Position numbers and translations under genes: made by a program. 64,000 bases of DNA from Marivirga atlantica (GTDB taxonomy: Bacteria; Bacteroidota; Bacteroidia; Cytophagales; Cyclobacteriaceae), in the NCBI RefSeq assembly GCF_016734805.1, contig NZ_JAERQG010000002.1:806001-870000 (forward strand), in the 5' to 3' direction. Positions 35,778-45,299 of the stretch are shown here, in pieces. The stretch's first letter is position 1; every line of letters begins with the position of its first letter. The notes beneath the pieces are model-generated. The model saw only the letters and a program-made list of their open reading frames with translations. It was not told the origin of the DNA and searched no databases.

Positions 35778-36262
35778 AGTTGTTTTGCTTTTTTACTGGC
35801 TCTTCTTTCTCTGCTCCATTGCAGAATAGCTCTGGCAACAAAATAGCTTATAATTGAAATAGGAATAGTCACAGCTAAATTACCAATCACAAATTGCTTG
35901 AAATATAAGATGGTAGTATCGAGCCATTTATACGCTGTTTCTATGGGAGGGATGGAAGAAGAAATAAATGAACCTACTTTGAAACTAGCCCAATATACAG
36001 GCAATACGGTAAAGGCATTCCAAACTAGCATGGAAAGCAATACAGCCATTTTATTAAGCTCCTTAAATATGGCCAATAAGGCAAAACCAATGGCTGTGCT
36101 AAAGCCGGGAGTAGGAAAAATAGCTATTTCAGTACCAATGGCATAACTAATGGCAATGATATGGTCTGATTTGTCAGACGTTAATACTTCATGCCAATAT
36201 CGCTTTAATTTGAAGCGATACTTATCTAAATAATAAATAAATTTTTCCCTCAGATTAGCCAC
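35774..36262 (-). CDS. DUF2062 family membrane protein
   Basis: A 162-residue integral membrane protein of the DUF2062 family, with the characteristic [23 protein letters not shown] block and three to four membrane spans. A basic tail ([13 protein letters not shown]) closes it. The function is unknown; members often lie near glycosyltransferases, but not here. It is last in a minus-strand run and overlaps SUI1 by 8 bases. Its stop codon overlaps that of the convergent permease by 3 bases. Confidence 0.8.
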   Translation of the reverse strand: MANLREKFIYYLDKYRFKLKRYWHEVLTSDKSDHIIAISYAIGTEIAIFPTPGFSTAIGFALLAIFKELNKMAVLLSMLVWNAFTVLPVYWASFKVGSFISSSIPPIETAYKWLDTTILYFKQFVIGNLAVTIPISIISYFVARAILQWSRERRASKKAKQL

Positions 36263-36599
36263 CTACTTTTTTGGCTTTATAGCCTTCTTTAGTAAGCGTC
36301 TGCACAATTTTATCTCTAAAGTCACCTTGAATTAAGATTTCCCCATCTTTTGCAGAACCACCAACACCACATTTACTTTTAAGCAGTTTGCCTAAATCTT
36401 TTAGATCGTCAGCAGTACCTACAAAGCCAGTTATTAAGCTAACTTTTTTACCGGCTCTAGCCTTTTTATCAAGCTGTACTTTTAGGTTTTGTTCAGCTGG
36501 AGGCAATGTCTCCTCTTCGAATGACTCTTCATAATCGTATTCGAAATCATCATTAGTGGAATACACAATACCTTCTCTGTTTTTCTTATTCTTTCCCAT
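36255..36599 (-). CDS. yciH: SUI1/eIF1-like translation initiation protein (YciH family)
   Basis: A 114-residue protein with a SUI1 fold in its C-terminal 85 residues: [35 protein letters not shown] and the closing IQGDFRDKI...[10 protein letters not shown]. Bacterial homologues are thought to influence start-site fidelity on the 30S subunit. The acidic N-terminal extension (about residues 15-38) is longer than usual. One base separates it from the stop codon of the upstream TruC gene. Confidence 0.9.
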   Translation of the reverse strand: MGKNKKNREGIVYSTNDDFEYDYEESFEEETLPPAEQNLKVQLDKKARAGKKVSLITGFVGTADDLKDLGKLLKSKCGVGGSAKDGEILIQGDFRDKIVQTLTKEGYKAKKVGG

Positions 36600-36600
36600 A

Positions 36601-37317
36601 TCAGTTTACTATTAGTTTTTCAAAAGAAAGGAATTCTAAAGTTCTTTCAAATTCTGACGAAATATCTGCTTTTATGTTTACCGCTTTGTTACTTGTTGGG
36701 TGGGTAAAGTTCAATTCCTTCGCATGAAGCATCATTTTATCCATCTGCCACTTTTCTTTAAATAGCTTATTTTGTTTGTTGCAACCATGTGGGCGGTCAC
36801 CAATAATAGGATGGTTGATATGTGCCATATGTTTTCGGATCTGATGCATACGCCCTGTCTCAGGCTTTACCTCTAAGAGCGAGTATCTGGATGTATTATG
36901 CTTGCCAAAAGGAACAGCAATTTCAGTTCTTTGTAATGTCCTATAGTGCGTTACGGCTTCTTGCAACTGACCATTTTCCTTCCTTAAAGCATAATCGATG
37001 GTTCCTTTATCTTCAGTAAAACCTCTGACTATGGCGAGATAAGTTTTTCCGACCTGCTTTTCCGCAAACAGCTGTTTCATGGATTTATCCATTTCTTCAG
37101 ACAAAGCAAAAAGCAGAATACCTGAAGTTTTTCTATCAATTCTGTGAACAGGATAGACTTTTTGTCCTAGTTGATCACGAAGTAATTGCAAAGCAAATAC
37201 ATCTGCTTCGGCTGCTATTTTACTCCTATGGACAAGTAAGCCATGTGGTTTATTAATAGCCACGAGTTGCTCATCCTGGTATATGATATCTAACACAATA
37301 GACTCAATCGTTTCCAT
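36601..37317 (-). CDS. truC: tRNA pseudouridine synthase TruC-like (RluA family)
   Basis: A 238-residue RluA-family enzyme. [23 protein letters not shown] and the catalytic HRIDRKTSG (Asp61) are the landmark motifs, with [24 protein letters not shown] further on. There is no S4 domain. The LLVHRS start and short length fit TruC, which modifies position 65 of certain tRNAs. RluC/RluD-type rRNA activity is less likely but cannot be excluded. It lies in a minus-strand run between a metallo-beta-lactamase-fold gene (40-base gap) and yciH. Confidence 0.87.
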   Translation of the reverse strand: METIESIVLDIIYQDEQLVAINKPHGLLVHRSKIAAEADVFALQLLRDQLGQKVYPVHRIDRKTSGILLFALSEEMDKSMKQLFAEKQVGKTYLAIVRGFTEDKGTIDYALRKENGQLQEAVTHYRTLQRTEIAVPFGKHNTSRYSLLEVKPETGRMHQIRKHMAHINHPIIGDRPHGCNKQNKLFKEKWQMDKMMLHAKELNFTHPTSNKAVNIKADISSEFERTLEFLSFEKLIVN

Positions 37318-37357
37318 AACACAAAGCTCTGAAAATAAATTGAAAGCCTGTATTACA

Positions 37358-38485
37358 CTATTGATTTAATGTGTTGGAATATTTTTTCCACCAGTAATAA
37401 TTTTCAGAATGATCATTTTTGCTAAACCATTCCCCTTGTGGTAGTGTAATTAAAGGTAACTGATCATTTTGGCTCATCTCTACCAATTGTTGTATAGGCT
37501 CATACCAACTATGGAGGGCTAAATCAAAAGTACCCCAATGAATAGGAAAAAACTTTTCTGTTCTTAATTGATGATAAGCTTCAACCGCTTCTTTCGGGTC
37601 CATATGGATGTCGTGCCAGGCTTCATTGTAGGCACCTATTGGTAGCAGGGCCATATCGAATGGACCAAGCTTTTGATCTATTTCGGCAAAGCCATCAAAA
37701 ATACCAGTATCGCCTCCGAAGTATACTTTTTCGTTATCCCACTGGATTACCCAACTAGCCCAAAATGTATTATTCTGGCTAAAAAGCCTTCCACTAAAAT
37801 GGCGTGCAGGCGTAGCCGTAATAGTTATTTCATGATCTTGTTGTGCCTGATCCCACCAACTAAACTCTTTGATTTTTTCCTTTGGAATACCCCATGATTC
37901 CAATGAAGCGGCTACTCCTAAAGGCACGTAGAAATATTTAGTCTTTTCCGTTAGTTTAACTATAGTTTCATAATCTAAATGGTCGTAATGATCATGTGAA
38001 TAAATTACAGCCTCAAGCTCGGGTAAATCCTCCGCTGAAATAGGTGGTGCGCTATAACGTTTTGGCCCCATAAAACTGAAGGGCGATGCCCGTTTGCCGA
38101 GCATAGGGTCGAGCAAAATGTATTTGCCTTTCTTCTCCATCAAGATAGCAGCATGTCCTAACCAATTATAATGAATTGTATTACTTGTATCCTTACTCAG
38201 CAATTCACTATTCGTTTCCTGAAAAACATAGTCTGAACTAGGAGCACTTTCAGCTTTTCTGTTGATATATTCCTTTATAATGCCAGGCATCTGGCTGAAG
38301 TCAGCACTTTTGGTTTCAACTACATTTTGGAATTTACCATTCTGGTAATAAGGAGATTGCTCCATCTTAGCTTGTTTGGGAGCTTTACCCACTGAGGGTA
38401 CTAAGTATTTAACCATATAATATCCTGCTATTAAAATGATGGCTATTATGAATAGCCACTTAAAAAGGTTCTTTACGAATTTCAT
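37358..38485 (-). CDS. membrane-anchored metallo-beta-lactamase-fold hydrolase (NAPE-PLD/UlaG-like)
   Basis: A 375-residue protein with an N-terminal membrane anchor (about 8-28). The zinc motif HDHYDH is at 164-169, followed by ARHFSGR, FGGDTGIFDGF and PIHWGTFDLALH. The layout matches the N-acylphosphatidylethanolamine phospholipase D / UlaG-like branch, so a phospholipid or acyl-amide substrate at the membrane is plausible but unproven. It heads the minus-strand run and is divergent from the giant surface operon. Confidence 0.87.
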   Translation of the reverse strand: MKFVKNLFKWLFIIAIILIAGYYMVKYLVPSVGKAPKQAKMEQSPYYQNGKFQNVVETKSADFSQMPGIIKEYINRKAESAPSSDYVFQETNSELLSKDTSNTIHYNWLGHAAILMEKKGKYILLDPMLGKRASPFSFMGPKRYSAPPISAEDLPELEAVIYSHDHYDHLDYETIVKLTEKTKYFYVPLGVAASLESWGIPKEKIKEFSWWDQAQQDHEITITATPARHFSGRLFSQNNTFWASWVIQWDNEKVYFGGDTGIFDGFAEIDQKLGPFDMALLPIGAYNEAWHDIHMDPKEAVEAYHQLRTEKFFPIHWGTFDLALHSWYEPIQQLVEMSQNDQLPLITLPQGEWFSKNDHSENYYWWKKYSNTLNQ

Positions 38486-38616
38486 TGGATGGGATAACGA
38501 GGATAAGTGTGGATTGGTTTTAAAACACTAATGGAGGTTGAGGCGGAAAAGGTCAGATTTCTAATCTAAAAATAGTCCATATTCATCGAACAATAAAAAT
38601 ATTTATTGAACAGGCA

Positions 38617-38647
38617 TTGGCAATCTATACATTAGTAGTTAGTTTCG
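38617..38647 (+). promoter_or_regulatory. candidate promoter of the giant surface operon
   Basis: TTG at 38617-38619, a 20-base spacer and TAGTTTCG at 38640-38647 (one mismatch to TAnnTTTG) repeat the spacing seen at the TetR promoter. Transcription would begin near 38653, favouring the TTG at 38686 over that at 38662 as the first start codon. Confidence 0.35.
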
Positions 38648-38685
38648 TGGCTTGAAAAAAGTTGTATCACCCAAAACCTAACAAT

Positions 38686-41600
38686 TTGAAGAAACTCTAC
38701 TTCCTTGTTTTTTTATTGGTCACGTTTTTAGTTAATCCCTACACGGATATAAAAGCCGAAGGTTTCACAGGTGATTCTGATAGTAAAAGTCTTACCAAGG
38801 TTAACCGTATCAAGCCTGTTAGATTAAAGGCCATAAATAGCTTCAATATTTCCATTCCTGAAAGGGAAATTAGGTCAATTTTTAAAAGTTCTGTAAGATT
38901 TGAAAGAAGTTTCGATGATGAAATAAATAATTCATTTTCAAGCCATACTGAAGAATTAGATCCTCTAGACTGGGGTAAGTATAGAGAATCTCCTAATATC
39001 AATCAGGATTCTGTAGCATATTTCGCAGGTGAGGCTATTGCACTTCTTCAAAGTGTAAAAGATGAGGGGCGATTGGTAGACCAGCTAACGGCAGGTATGA
39101 CTTTTCAATTACCTGTAGGTGTACAAAAAACCATAGGGGGCTTATCCTACACGGTTGTTTTTCACAAGTTGAAGCTAACAGAAACCAATGCTTATGTTGA
39201 TGCCTACCTGGTATTAGAAACTTCAAAAGATACTTTGTCTTTTATGGGACGGGGTATTGAATTTTCAGCTGAAGGAGGAATTACCGGTGTTGGAAGACTT
39301 GAATTGATAGGTAATGCAAATATTACACTTCCTGGTGATAAAGCTTTAATTACCTTATTAGGGAGTGATGATCCTGCAACACCTGGACCCACCTATGCAG
39401 AATTTGACTGCTACGGTTTCAAAGAATTGGCTATTGATGCTGACGTAACATTTTCCAAAGATCTATTTATCAAAGAAAATCCTGATGGTACTCCTTCTGA
39501 GGAAAGGCTGACTACCAATTTCTCAACAACTGTAACAGATTGGAATAACATTCTCGTTGAGCTGACTTTACCAAGGTTCCAATTAAAAAGTTTGGAAGGC
39601 TGGAGTTTTGAAGTGAGTAATGCGGTTTTTGACTTTTCCGATACTCGGAACTCAGCGGATATTAAGTTTCCGACAGATTATGATTCTCCCTATTTTATAG
39701 AAGGAACAAGAGAACTTTGGAGAGGGTTCTATCTTAGGGAATTAGTAGTTACGCTTCCAAAGGAATTCAATAAAAAGAACACAACAGGAAGAACTTCTTT
39801 TAGAGCCGCAGAAATACTTATTGATGAATCTGGATTTTCTGGCAGTCTCTCTGCTCGTGAGTTACTTACGTTAGATGAAGGCGATGCTGATTCCTGGAAA
39901 CTATCAGTAGATAGTTTATATGCTAGTTTTCTACAAAATGAACTAGTTTCTGCTGGTTTAGCTGGTCAGATTGAGATTCCTTCAATGAAGTCAGAAAAAC
40001 CCTTGCTATACTCAGGAACTATCCTTGGCCCTAATGACTACCAGTTAATCGCTCAACTTCAGGATGATGCTCAGTTTGATATATTCAAGGCGGATTTAAA
40101 TTTAACTGCTGATTCATACATAGAATTAAAGGTTCAGGGTGGAAAGTTTAAACCTAAAGCAGTCCTAAATGGAAATATGAATATTGCACCTACTTCTGAA
40201 TCAGGAAAAAAGACGGCAGAAGTTAAAGGACTAGTATTTCAACAATTAGTATTACAAACTGAAGCACCATATATACAAGCCGAGACATTTGGTTTTACCA
40301 ATAATTCAGAAAATAAAACTGGTGGCTTTCCAATAGGAATAAATGCAGTAGAATTAAGAACAGATGATAATAGAATTGGCATTTATGCCGATGTTACAGT
40401 TAATCTGGTAAAAGCAGATGATAGTGGCTTTGGTGCTGGAGCAGGATTTACTGTTTGGGCCAAAAGAGAAAGTATTGAGGGAAGACAGATTTATAGCTAT
40501 GACAAGATAGAGTTATCCAAAATATCAGTAGATGTTGAACGACCTGGTTTTTCTATTAAGGGCTCACTTACATTTTATGAAGGTGACAATACCTATGGCG
40601 ATGGTTTTAGAGGTGATGTCGAGGCTAAATTTGCTTCTATTGATGTAACAGCCGTTGCGCTTTTTGGTAAAGTTAATAACTTAAGATATTGGTATGTTGA
40701 TGCATTGGTAGAGTGGAAAACTGGCATGCCTATGGTGCCACCATTTGCTTTGAACGGTATTGGTGGTGGGGCTTATTATCATATGCGTCAACAAGGTTTA
40801 AATGAGAATCTAGGGTCAAATCTAGGGAAATCAACCTCGGGAGTTATTTATGTACCAGATCCTAATTATCACTTAGGTATTAAAGCCTCTGTTACATTTA
40901 GTATTCAAAATGCAGAAACAACCGCTAATGGCAATGCAGAATTTAGTATTGCCTTTAGTTCATCAGGAGGTGTAAATCAGGTTGCCTTCAACGGTGGAGT
41001 AGAGATTATGACGCAGTCCTTTAGCAGTAGTTTGAGCAAAGTACAAGAAGTGGCCTCTAAGGTTTCAAATGGAGAAGAAATAGAGCGTAATTCTAGTGCT
41101 TCAATTAGTGGACAGGTTAATCTGCTTTTTGACAACACTAACGATACGTTCCATGGTGAAATATCGATGTATATCAATGCAGCTGGTGGTCTTATTAAGG
41201 GGACTAATCCGGGTGGGTTGGCTGGTAAAGCGGTTATTCATTTTGCACCAGGTGAGTGGTATATACACATAGGTAACCCGACAGTCCCTATTGGTATCGA
41301 CATATTAAGTTTAGCTACACTTCAAGGTTATTTTATGGTGGGACACAATATTCCTGGTATGCCACCGCCACCACAACTGGTATTGGATATCTTAACTGCT
41401 GAGCAGAGAGCCGAAAATGAACAGATAAGAGCTAATAGCAGACAATTAGGAGAACAAAGTACCGGAAAAGGATTTGCTTTTGGTGCACGCTTTACTATTG
41501 ATACTGGGGATAAGAGGTTCTTGATGTTTTACGGACGCTTTGCGGCAACGGCAGGCTTTGATATAAATATGCAAAGATATAATGCCACCTGTTCAGGCAG

Positions 41601-43317
41601 AACAGGTCTGGTAGGTATTAATGGTTGGTATGCCCAAGGTCAAGCCTATTTCGGTATGTTGGCCACCATAGGGATGAAAATTAACCTGAGATTTATTAAA
41701 AAGAATGTCGAAATTTTCCATGGCGAACTTGCAGCTTTAATGCAGGTGAAAGGTCCAAACCCATTTTGGATGCGAGGTGATGCTGCCGGTAGATTTAGTG
41801 TCCTAAACGGTTTGGTAAAAGGTAAATTTAGCTTCACAGTAACCATAGGAGATGAATGTGAACTGGAAAATCTTGATGGTGGCAATCCATTGGAAGATGT
41901 GAAGGTTATTGCGCAATTAACTCCTGATAATGGGGCTACTGAAGTAGATGTTTTTACTTCACCTCAGGCTGTCTTTAATATTCCGGTTGAAAAAGAATTT
42001 CAACTGGAAGACTTAAATGGTAATACTTTAAGATATAAAGCAGAAGTTGAATATTTTAGGCTTAAGCAAGGCAATAGTATTTTGGCAACTGACATGTCAT
42101 TTAATAGTAGAAAGGATGTTGCTGTTTTGAAGCCTGTTGATATTTTGCCTGATGAGAAGGATATGAAGCTTGAAATTTCAATAATCTTTAAGGAGTATGT
42201 TGATGGAGGGTGGCAGACTGTAGAAGAAAATAGTACCGAGACCTTATCAATAAATTTTAAATCTGGACCTCAACCTGATTTCATTCCGGAGCATATGGTT
42301 TCATATACCTATCCAATTGAAGGAATGGCCAATTTCTATCAGGATGAAACCGATAGAGGCTATATTAAATTGAATCAAGGCGGGTTAACCAGACCATTTG
42401 ATACGGAAAATGGTAAGTGGAATCTAAAGGCTTCATTCTCAACATCAGATGGTAAAGAGTTTCAATCTGATTTTACATACGATAATAATAATAATCAGGT
42501 AAACTTCAACATTCCTCAAGTGGCTAAAGGAGAGGTACTTCATTTTGAACTTTTACGGGTGCCTACAAATCAAAACACCTCTATAGATGCTAATGTTACA
42601 AGAAGAACAGATAGAATTCAGTTAGGAGAGGAGTTAGCAGATAGACAAATAGATTTTGAGGTTGAAACGAATCAGGCTCAAGGTACTGTAGAGAATTTAG
42701 AGAAAAAGTCAATTTATGATTTTTACATGCGTAGTAGTAAGTTCAATACTTTAGAAGAGAAGTTATTTTCAGATTACTATGATAGAACAACTGGTACAAT
42801 AGACAATGTTTCATTTAGGGTATACAAATTATTATACAGTTTTATTAATGGTTATGAGGTATTTGATGAGTTAGAAATACGAGGAAATAATCCATTAATT
42901 AAAACAGAGTTTTTATCAGCAGGTAACGATTGGATAGAAAAAGATATTAATCCGATATTATATAATCATACTAGCCGCTATAATTTACCAACTAATGAAT
43001 ATATCATCATTCAACGCTCAGCTGGTTTAACTATTGATCAAAGCGTAGGTTTCAATCAAGATATTTATGTGAGTCAAAGGAATGTAGGAGTACAATTTAA
43101 CGTTCCGGTGGCGATTAATAGACACTATAAAAACTTCAAGAATGAGATGGCGCTAGAATATGTTAACAAAGAAAAACCAGATTGGGTGGAGACTCTGATT
43201 AATTCGAATTTTCCAATGATTAGAGTAGGAGGTTACCCTACGAAAATGATTTATCGCTTACCAAATGGTGAATTAGGTAAAAGTAATATTCAATTTAATC
43301 CTTCGAGAAGATTCTAA
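38686..43317 (+). CDS. giant exported protein of unknown family, first gene of the surface operon
   Basis: About 1543 residues from TTG 38686 (TTG 38662 is also possible; no in-frame ATG lies near). The N-terminus then reads KKLYFLVFLLVTFLVNPYTDIKAEG, a signal peptide. The rest is beta-rich with no family I recognise. About 130-420 holds regularly spaced amphipathic strands (KTIGGLSYTVVFHKLKL, GRLELIGNANITLPG), 420-800 similar elongated repeats, about 880-910 a Pro-rich loop (GHNIPGMPPPPQLV), and the last 350 residues Ig-like strands. There is no T9SS sorting domain and no lipobox. The stop codon overlaps the next ATG by one base (TAATG). It could be a long periplasmic or surface beta structure serving the downstream products. 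Confidence 0.75.
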   Translation: MKKLYFLVFLLVTFLVNPYTDIKAEGFTGDSDSKSLTKVNRIKPVRLKAINSFNISIPEREIRSIFKSSVRFERSFDDEINNSFSSHTEELDPLDWGKYRESPNINQDSVAYFAGEAIALLQSVKDEGRLVDQLTAGMTFQLPVGVQKTIGGLSYTVVFHKLKLTETNAYVDAYLVLETSKDTLSFMGRGIEFSAEGGITGVGRLELIGNANITLPGDKALITLLGSDDPATPGPTYAEFDCYGFKELAIDADVTFSKDLFIKENPDGTPSEERLTTNFSTTVTDWNNILVELTLPRFQLKSLEGWSFEVSNAVFDFSDTRNSADIKFPTDYDSPYFIEGTRELWRGFYLRELVVTLPKEFNKKNTTGRTSFRAAEILIDESGFSGSLSARELLTLDEGDADSWKLSVDSLYASFLQNELVSAGLAGQIEIPSMKSEKPLLYSGTILGPNDYQLIAQLQDDAQFDIFKADLNLTADSYIELKVQGGKFKPKAVLNGNMNIAPTSESGKKTAEVKGLVFQQLVLQTEAPYIQAETFGFTNNSENKTGGFPIGINAVELRTDDNRIGIYADVTVNLVKADDSGFGAGAGFTVWAKRESIEGRQIYSYDKIELSKISVDVERPGFSIKGSLTFYEGDNTYGDGFRGDVEAKFASIDVTAVALFGKVNNLRYWYVDALVEWKTGMPMVPPFALNGIGGGAYYHMRQQGLNENLGSNLGKSTSGVIYVPDPNYHLGIKASVTFSIQNAETTANGNAEFSIAFSSSGGVNQVAFNGGVEIMTQSFSSSLSKVQEVASKVSNGEEIERNSSASISGQVNLLFDNTNDTFHGEISMYINAAGGLIKGTNPGGLAGKAVIHFAPGEWYIHIGNPTVPIGIDILSLATLQGYFMVGHNIPGMPPPPQLVLDILTAEQRAENEQIRANSRQLGEQSTGKGFAFGARFTIDTGDKRFLMFYGRFAATAGFDINMQRYNATCSGRTGLVGINGWYAQGQAYFGMLATIGMKINLRFIKKNVEIFHGELAALMQVKGPNPFWMRGDAAGRFSVLNGLVKGKFSFTVTIGDECELENLDGGNPLEDVKVIAQLTPDNGATEVDVFTSPQAVFNIPVEKEFQLEDLNGNTLRYKAEVEYFRLKQGNSILATDMSFNSRKDVAVLKPVDILPDEKDMKLEISIIFKEYVDGGWQTVEENSTETLSINFKSGPQPDFIPEHMVSYTYPIEGMANFYQDETDRGYIKLNQGGLTRPFDTENGKWNLKASFSTSDGKEFQSDFTYDNNNNQVNFNIPQVAKGEVLHFELLRVPTNQNTSIDANVTRRTDRIQLGEELADRQIDFEVETNQAQGTVENLEKKSIYDFYMRSSKFNTLEEKLFSDYYDRTTGTIDNVSFRVYKLLYSFINGYEVFDELEIRGNNPLIKTEFLSAGNDWIEKDINPILYNHTSRYNLPTNEYIIIQRSAGLTIDQSVGFNQDIYVSQRNVGVQFNVPVAINRHYKNFKNEMALEYVNKEKPDWVETLINSNFPMIRVGGYPTKMIYRLPNGELGKSNIQFNPSRRF

Positions 43318-45299
43318 TGAATAAATTCCTTATAACGATAGCATTATTTTTGTCTGCTTTAAGTTTGAGAGCCCAAGATAAGGTTGAAATTGCAGCTGCA
43401 TATGACGATGAAGAAAACGCCATATTACTACGCTGGGCTCCTAATAATTCAATTCTTTGGCTCAAAAGTTTAAAACATGGTTACCGCCTAGAAAAATTTG
43501 TTTATCAAAGGGACGGTAAATTACTCCCCACTCCTTTAGATAAAAAAGTAGTATTTGAAGCTGTTAAACCAGAACCTCTAGATAATTGGGAGGAATTAGT
43601 AAATGCAAATGACTATGCAGCCATTGCTGCACAAAGTATGTTTGGGGACTATGTAGCCTTTAATGACCAGCAAACTGATGTTTTTTCCATTGTAAATAAA
43701 GCGAAGGAACAGGATTCTAGGTTTTCAATGGCACTATTTGCTGCAGATCAATCAATAGAAGTGGCAGAGAAATCAGGTCTGTTTTATAAGGACTATGAGG
43801 TAAATGAGAACGAAAGATATTTATATACTATAGTACCAAATTATCAAGATTCTACCATGAAACTGGATACAGGTTCAGTTTTTTTTGGTCCTTTAGATAA
43901 AGGTCCTAACCCAAGACCACAAATGAGCCATTCAATTCAGGAAAACGGTTTGACACAGGTGCTTTGGTTTAAATCCTCTTTGCTAGAAGTGTATTCTAGC
44001 TTTATTGTAGAAAAGGCTGATGAAAGCTTAGAGTTTGAGGCAATGAATGAATTACCTATTATCAATCTGGATGAAGGACCAACGATATCAAATCAATATG
44101 CTAGTTATGTAGATACTGCAAGGAGTGAAGGTACTGTATTTTATAGAGTAAAAGGTAAAGATATTTTTGGTAGAATTAGTGCTCCTTCTGATACTTTAAA
44201 GGTAGAAATTCTGCCGGTCTATGAAAGTCCATTTGCTTCAATTGATAGTCTATTTATAGGAGACAATAAAAGCGTTAATGCTAGAATTAAGTATAAAGGA
44301 GATATGCAATATATTGATAACGTTTTTCTGGAGCGTTCCCAAAAGGCTGACGGGAATTATGAACTAGTAGATAAAGGTAAAGGAAATAAGGAAGTACTAA
44401 TAGACAAGTCACCGATTACTAATAATTACTATAGAGTTGGTGTAAGTTTTTTTGATAAAATTCAATATAGCCTTCCTATTCTTTATAACGTAATTGATAG
44501 TGTTCCTCCGAGTCAACCAATAATTGATGGGTTTGAAATTTCTGATTCATTGATTATTCTCAAATGGAATAAATTACCGGAATCTGATGTTGCCGGCTTT
44601 CGATTGTATAAATCTATGTTCAATGGGATTGAGCCCAGCCTTGTAAAAGAAATCAAGACAAATGATACCTCTGTAGTTGTTATTGAAAACCTAAAGTTTA
44701 TCAATAATGAACGAATCTTCTACTTAAGCGCTGTAGATGAAGTTGGTAATACTTCTGAATTAAGTGAGCCCTTCAAAGTAAAACTTCCAGACATTGTGCC
44801 ACCTGCAACACCGATAATAAGCTCAGTTATAAAAGAAGGTGATTCATACAAGATGAGTTGGTTAAAAAGTAGTAGTATAGACATCGATAAATATTTAATT
44901 TATCAAAAAAATGTACAGAATTATAAATTAGTGGGAGTTGTTGATACTAATAGTTTATTTTTCAAGAAACAATTGCCTCAAAATATAAATAAGATTTCAT
45001 TAAGGTTAGTGGCAGTAGATTCCTCAGGAAATGAGGCTGTCTCAAAGCCATTTCAGTTTAGTTTTAATGATGAAAAAAACGACCTGAACGTAATTTACAA
45101 TGTAACAATTGATGACAAAGGGCTAACTACAATTTTCTGGGAAACTAAGTATAGTGATCACTATTCTACAAGCAATATTTATGTAAAAAGCAATGAGCAG
45201 TGGAATTTACTTAAAACGGTGCCTTACGAGAATGGAAAAATTGAAATAATAGATTCTAACGTAAAATCTAAAGCGAACGTAAAGCTTGTATTTTTATGA
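43317..45299 (+). CDS. exported fibronectin type III repeat protein
   Basis: A 660-residue protein. The signal peptide ends LSLRAQ. Several FN3-like domains follow; the clearest are about 395-490 (PPSQPIIDGFEI, ILKWNKLPESDVAGFRLYKS, YLSAVDEVGNTSELSEPF) and 490-585 (PPATPIISSV, SWLKSSSIDIDKYLIYQK, LRLVAVDSSGNEAVSKPF). The N-terminal 200 residues (LLRWAPNNSILWLKSLKHGYRLEKF) look like a divergent FN3 variant. There is no sorting domain, so it may stay periplasmic or be held by partners. It is coupled by one base to the previous gene and by four bases (ATGA) to the next. Confidence 0.8.
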   Translation: MNKFLITIALFLSALSLRAQDKVEIAAAYDDEENAILLRWAPNNSILWLKSLKHGYRLEKFVYQRDGKLLPTPLDKKVVFEAVKPEPLDNWEELVNANDYAAIAAQSMFGDYVAFNDQQTDVFSIVNKAKEQDSRFSMALFAADQSIEVAEKSGLFYKDYEVNENERYLYTIVPNYQDSTMKLDTGSVFFGPLDKGPNPRPQMSHSIQENGLTQVLWFKSSLLEVYSSFIVEKADESLEFEAMNELPIINLDEGPTISNQYASYVDTARSEGTVFYRVKGKDIFGRISAPSDTLKVEILPVYESPFASIDSLFIGDNKSVNARIKYKGDMQYIDNVFLERSQKADGNYELVDKGKGNKEVLIDKSPITNNYYRVGVSFFDKIQYSLPILYNVIDSVPPSQPIIDGFEISDSLIILKWNKLPESDVAGFRLYKSMFNGIEPSLVKEIKTNDTSVVVIENLKFINNERIFYLSAVDEVGNTSELSEPFKVKLPDIVPPATPIISSVIKEGDSYKMSWLKSSSIDIDKYLIYQKNVQNYKLVGVVDTNSLFFKKQLPQNINKISLRLVAVDSSGNEAVSKPFQFSFNDEKNDLNVIYNVTIDDKGLTTIFWETKYSDHYSTSNIYVKSNEQWNLLKTVPYENGKIEIIDSNVKSKANVKLVFL

